Positions 62,905 to 64,000 of a stretch of 64,000 bases of DNA are shown piece after piece. Within the stretch, counting starts at the first letter, position 1. Every line of letters starts with the position of its first letter. The notes beneath the pieces were generated by a model. That model did no database searches. It saw only the letters and a program-made list of their open reading frames with translations, and was not told the origin of the DNA. A program made the translations under genes and the position numbers. Source of the stretch: Pannonibacter sp. SL95 (GTDB taxonomy: Bacteria > Pseudomonadota > Alphaproteobacteria > Rhizobiales > Stappiaceae); NCBI RefSeq assembly GCF_026672425.1, contig NZ_JAPPRC010000003.1:1532501-1596500 (forward strand), written 5' to 3'.

Positions 62905-64000
62905 ATGACTGATGTGCAGACGCTTGTCATCGGTGCCGGGGTCGTGGGTCTTGCAAGCGCGCGGGCTCTGGCGCTTGCCGGCGATGAGGTCATGGTGCTG
63001 GAGCGCCACGGCCTCATCGGCTCGGAAACCAGCGCCCGCAATTCCGAGGTCATCCACGCGGGGATCTATTACCCGAAGGACAGTCTCAAGGCGCGGCTCT
63101 GCGTTGCGGGCCGCGACCTGCTCTACGCCTATGCCGCCGAGCGCGGTGTTGCTCATCGCCGGATCGGCAAGCTGATCGTTGCCGCCAATGCCGCGCAAGA
63201 CGAGCGGCTGACGGCCATCGCCGCCGCTGCCGCAGCCAATGGCGTCCCGGATCTCACGCGCCTCACTCGGGCCGAGGCCCTTGCGCTGGAGCCGGAACTT
63301 GACTGCTGCTCAGCGCTCCTGTCGCCATCGACTGGGATCATTGACAGCCACGCACTGATGCTCGCGCTCCAGGGCGATCTGGAGGCTGCCGGTGGTCAGG
63401 TCGTGCTCAACACCGCTGTTGCCGCCATCGAAGCTGTGCCCGGTGGCTATGCCGTCGAGATCGCCGGGGAGGGGGGCTATCGGTTGACCTGTCAGCGGCT
63501 TGTCCTGTCGGCGGGTCTGGGCACGCGTCAGCTTCTGCCGGGCTTGGCCGGCTACCCAAAACTCCGCTTCGGTCTTGCCAAGGGCAACTATTTCCGCCTG
63601 TCAGGCCGGGCGCCGTTTTCGCATCTGATCTATCCCGTTCCCGAGCCCGGTGGCCTCGGCATCCACCTGACACTCGATCTTGGCGGCCAGGCCAGATTTG
63701 GCCCGGATGTGGAATGGGTCGAGACCGAGGACTATCGCGTCAACCCCGCCCGCCGGGACTTGTTCGAGGCGTCGATCCGGCAGTACTGGCCCGGTCTTCC
63801 GCCCGGCGCGCTGGAGCCGGACTACGCCGGCATCCGTCCCAAGCTGGGCGGTCCTGGCGATCCGGCCGAGGACTTCCGGATCGATGGTCCCGCGGTCCAT
63901 GGGGCCGCCGGACTGGTGGTACTTGCCGGCATCGAATCGCCCGGCCTCACCTCGGCCTTGGCGATTGCCGGCGAAGTTGCCGCAAGGATTAACGAAGTTT
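62905..64000 (+). CDS. L-2-hydroxyglutarate oxidase-like FAD enzyme (3' end outside)
   Basis: The first ~365 residues of a DAO-type flavoprotein cut by the window end. FAD-binding [19 protein letters not shown], then [87 protein letters not shown] and [19 protein letters not shown] follow the L2HGDH/LhgO pattern. It would oxidise L-2-hydroxyglutarate, a wasteful side product of the TCA cycle. Other DAO-family substrates are possible. Confidence 0.8.
   Translation, partial: MTDVQTLVIGAGVVGLASARALALAGDEVMVLERHGLIGSETSARNSEVIHAGIYYPKDSLKARLCVAGRDLLYAYAAERGVAHRRIGKLIVAANAAQDERLTAIAAAAAANGVPDLTRLTRAEALALEPELDCCSALLSPSTGIIDSHALMLALQGDLEAAGGQVVLNTAVAAIEAVPGGYAVEIAGEGGYRLTCQRLVLSAGLGTRQLLPGLAGYPKLRFGLAKGNYFRLSGRAPFSHLIYPVPEPGGLGIHLTLDLGGQARFGPDVEWVETEDYRVNPARRDLFEASIRQYWPGLPPGALEPDYAGIRPKLGGPGDPAEDFRIDGPAVHGAAGLVVLAGIESPGLTSALAIAGEVAARINEV

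Noticed and set aside
60310-63198. A 962-codon open frame on the minus strand spanning gatC and gatA
   Set aside because: Only its last ~214 codons (the TetR gene) look like a protein. The rest is antisense to two certain housekeeping genes and has His/Asp/Arg-rich shadow composition.

Overview
This is a 64 kb, GC-rich stretch of an alphaproteobacterial chromosome. Several gene families point to the Hyphomicrobiales (Rhizobiales): DivK, EipB (DUF1849), DUF3572, DUF1489, a phasin, a ClpS-ClpA pair and a pyrB-pyrC'-plsY-dprA / topA-rnr-DUF983-nudix block. A Stappiaceae-like genus would fit, but that is inference. Coding density is high. Many genes are chained by 4-bp stop/start overlaps. Some intergenic gaps carry large palindromic repeats of several families.

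Layout. 0-9 kb: tRNA-Leu(GAG) with its terminator, a small secreted protein, the Mg2+ channel MgtE, two ~178-bp palindromic repeats, a MerR-thioesterase-isovaleryl-CoA dehydrogenase cluster with a 20-bp candidate operator, a DUF2867-like protein, two tandem paralogous membrane diguanylate cyclases and a ClpP-family protease. 9-20 kb: a divergent truncated-globin-like protein, ThiE, an ElyC/SanA-like protein, a class III adenylate cyclase overlapping a DUF599 membrane protein tail to tail, a 44-residue membrane peptide, an atypical SDR with an acidic tail, DUF1489, a VWA-like/J-domain membrane pair, a PBP5-like DD-carboxypeptidase with SPOR domain and a phasin. 20-32 kb: clpS-clpA, azlC-azlD, a HIT protein, a DUF482 acyltransferase-like protein, a glycerophosphodiesterase, RidA, EipB, DinB with a zinc ribbon, a HAD protein, DUF3572 and DivK.

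32-46 kb: a repeat-filled gap between divK and rpmG, where pleD is often found in relatives, then nudix, DUF983, RNase R, topoisomerase I, DprA, PlsY, a dihydroorotase that has lost its metal and catalytic residues (PyrC'), PyrB, an AEC transporter and RuvX. 46-54 kb: an MBL-fold hydrolase, a ROK kinase, then a polyamine-type ABC importer (ATPase, binding protein, two permeases) followed by a clear creatinase. This suggests uptake and hydrolysis of creatine or a related guanidino compound. The first permease gene carries a one-base frameshift. 54-57 kb: a Tat-exported sulfide:quinone-oxidoreductase-type flavoprotein with a small membrane protein and a monohaem cytochrome c, preceded by an AT-rich palindrome and a coupled 22-codon leader ORF. 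57-64 kb: a 500-residue two-TM protein of unknown function paired with an XRE regulator, an FkbM methyltransferase, a TetR regulator, gatC-gatA and a 3'-truncated L-2-hydroxyglutarate-oxidase-like flavoprotein.

Most genes are ordinary chromosomal functions. I see no phage, insertion sequence, CRISPR array or integrated plasmid. The most unusual items are the creatine-uptake operon with its frameshift, the leader ORF/operator ahead of the SQR-type module, the XRE plus two-TM module, and the palindromic repeat families.
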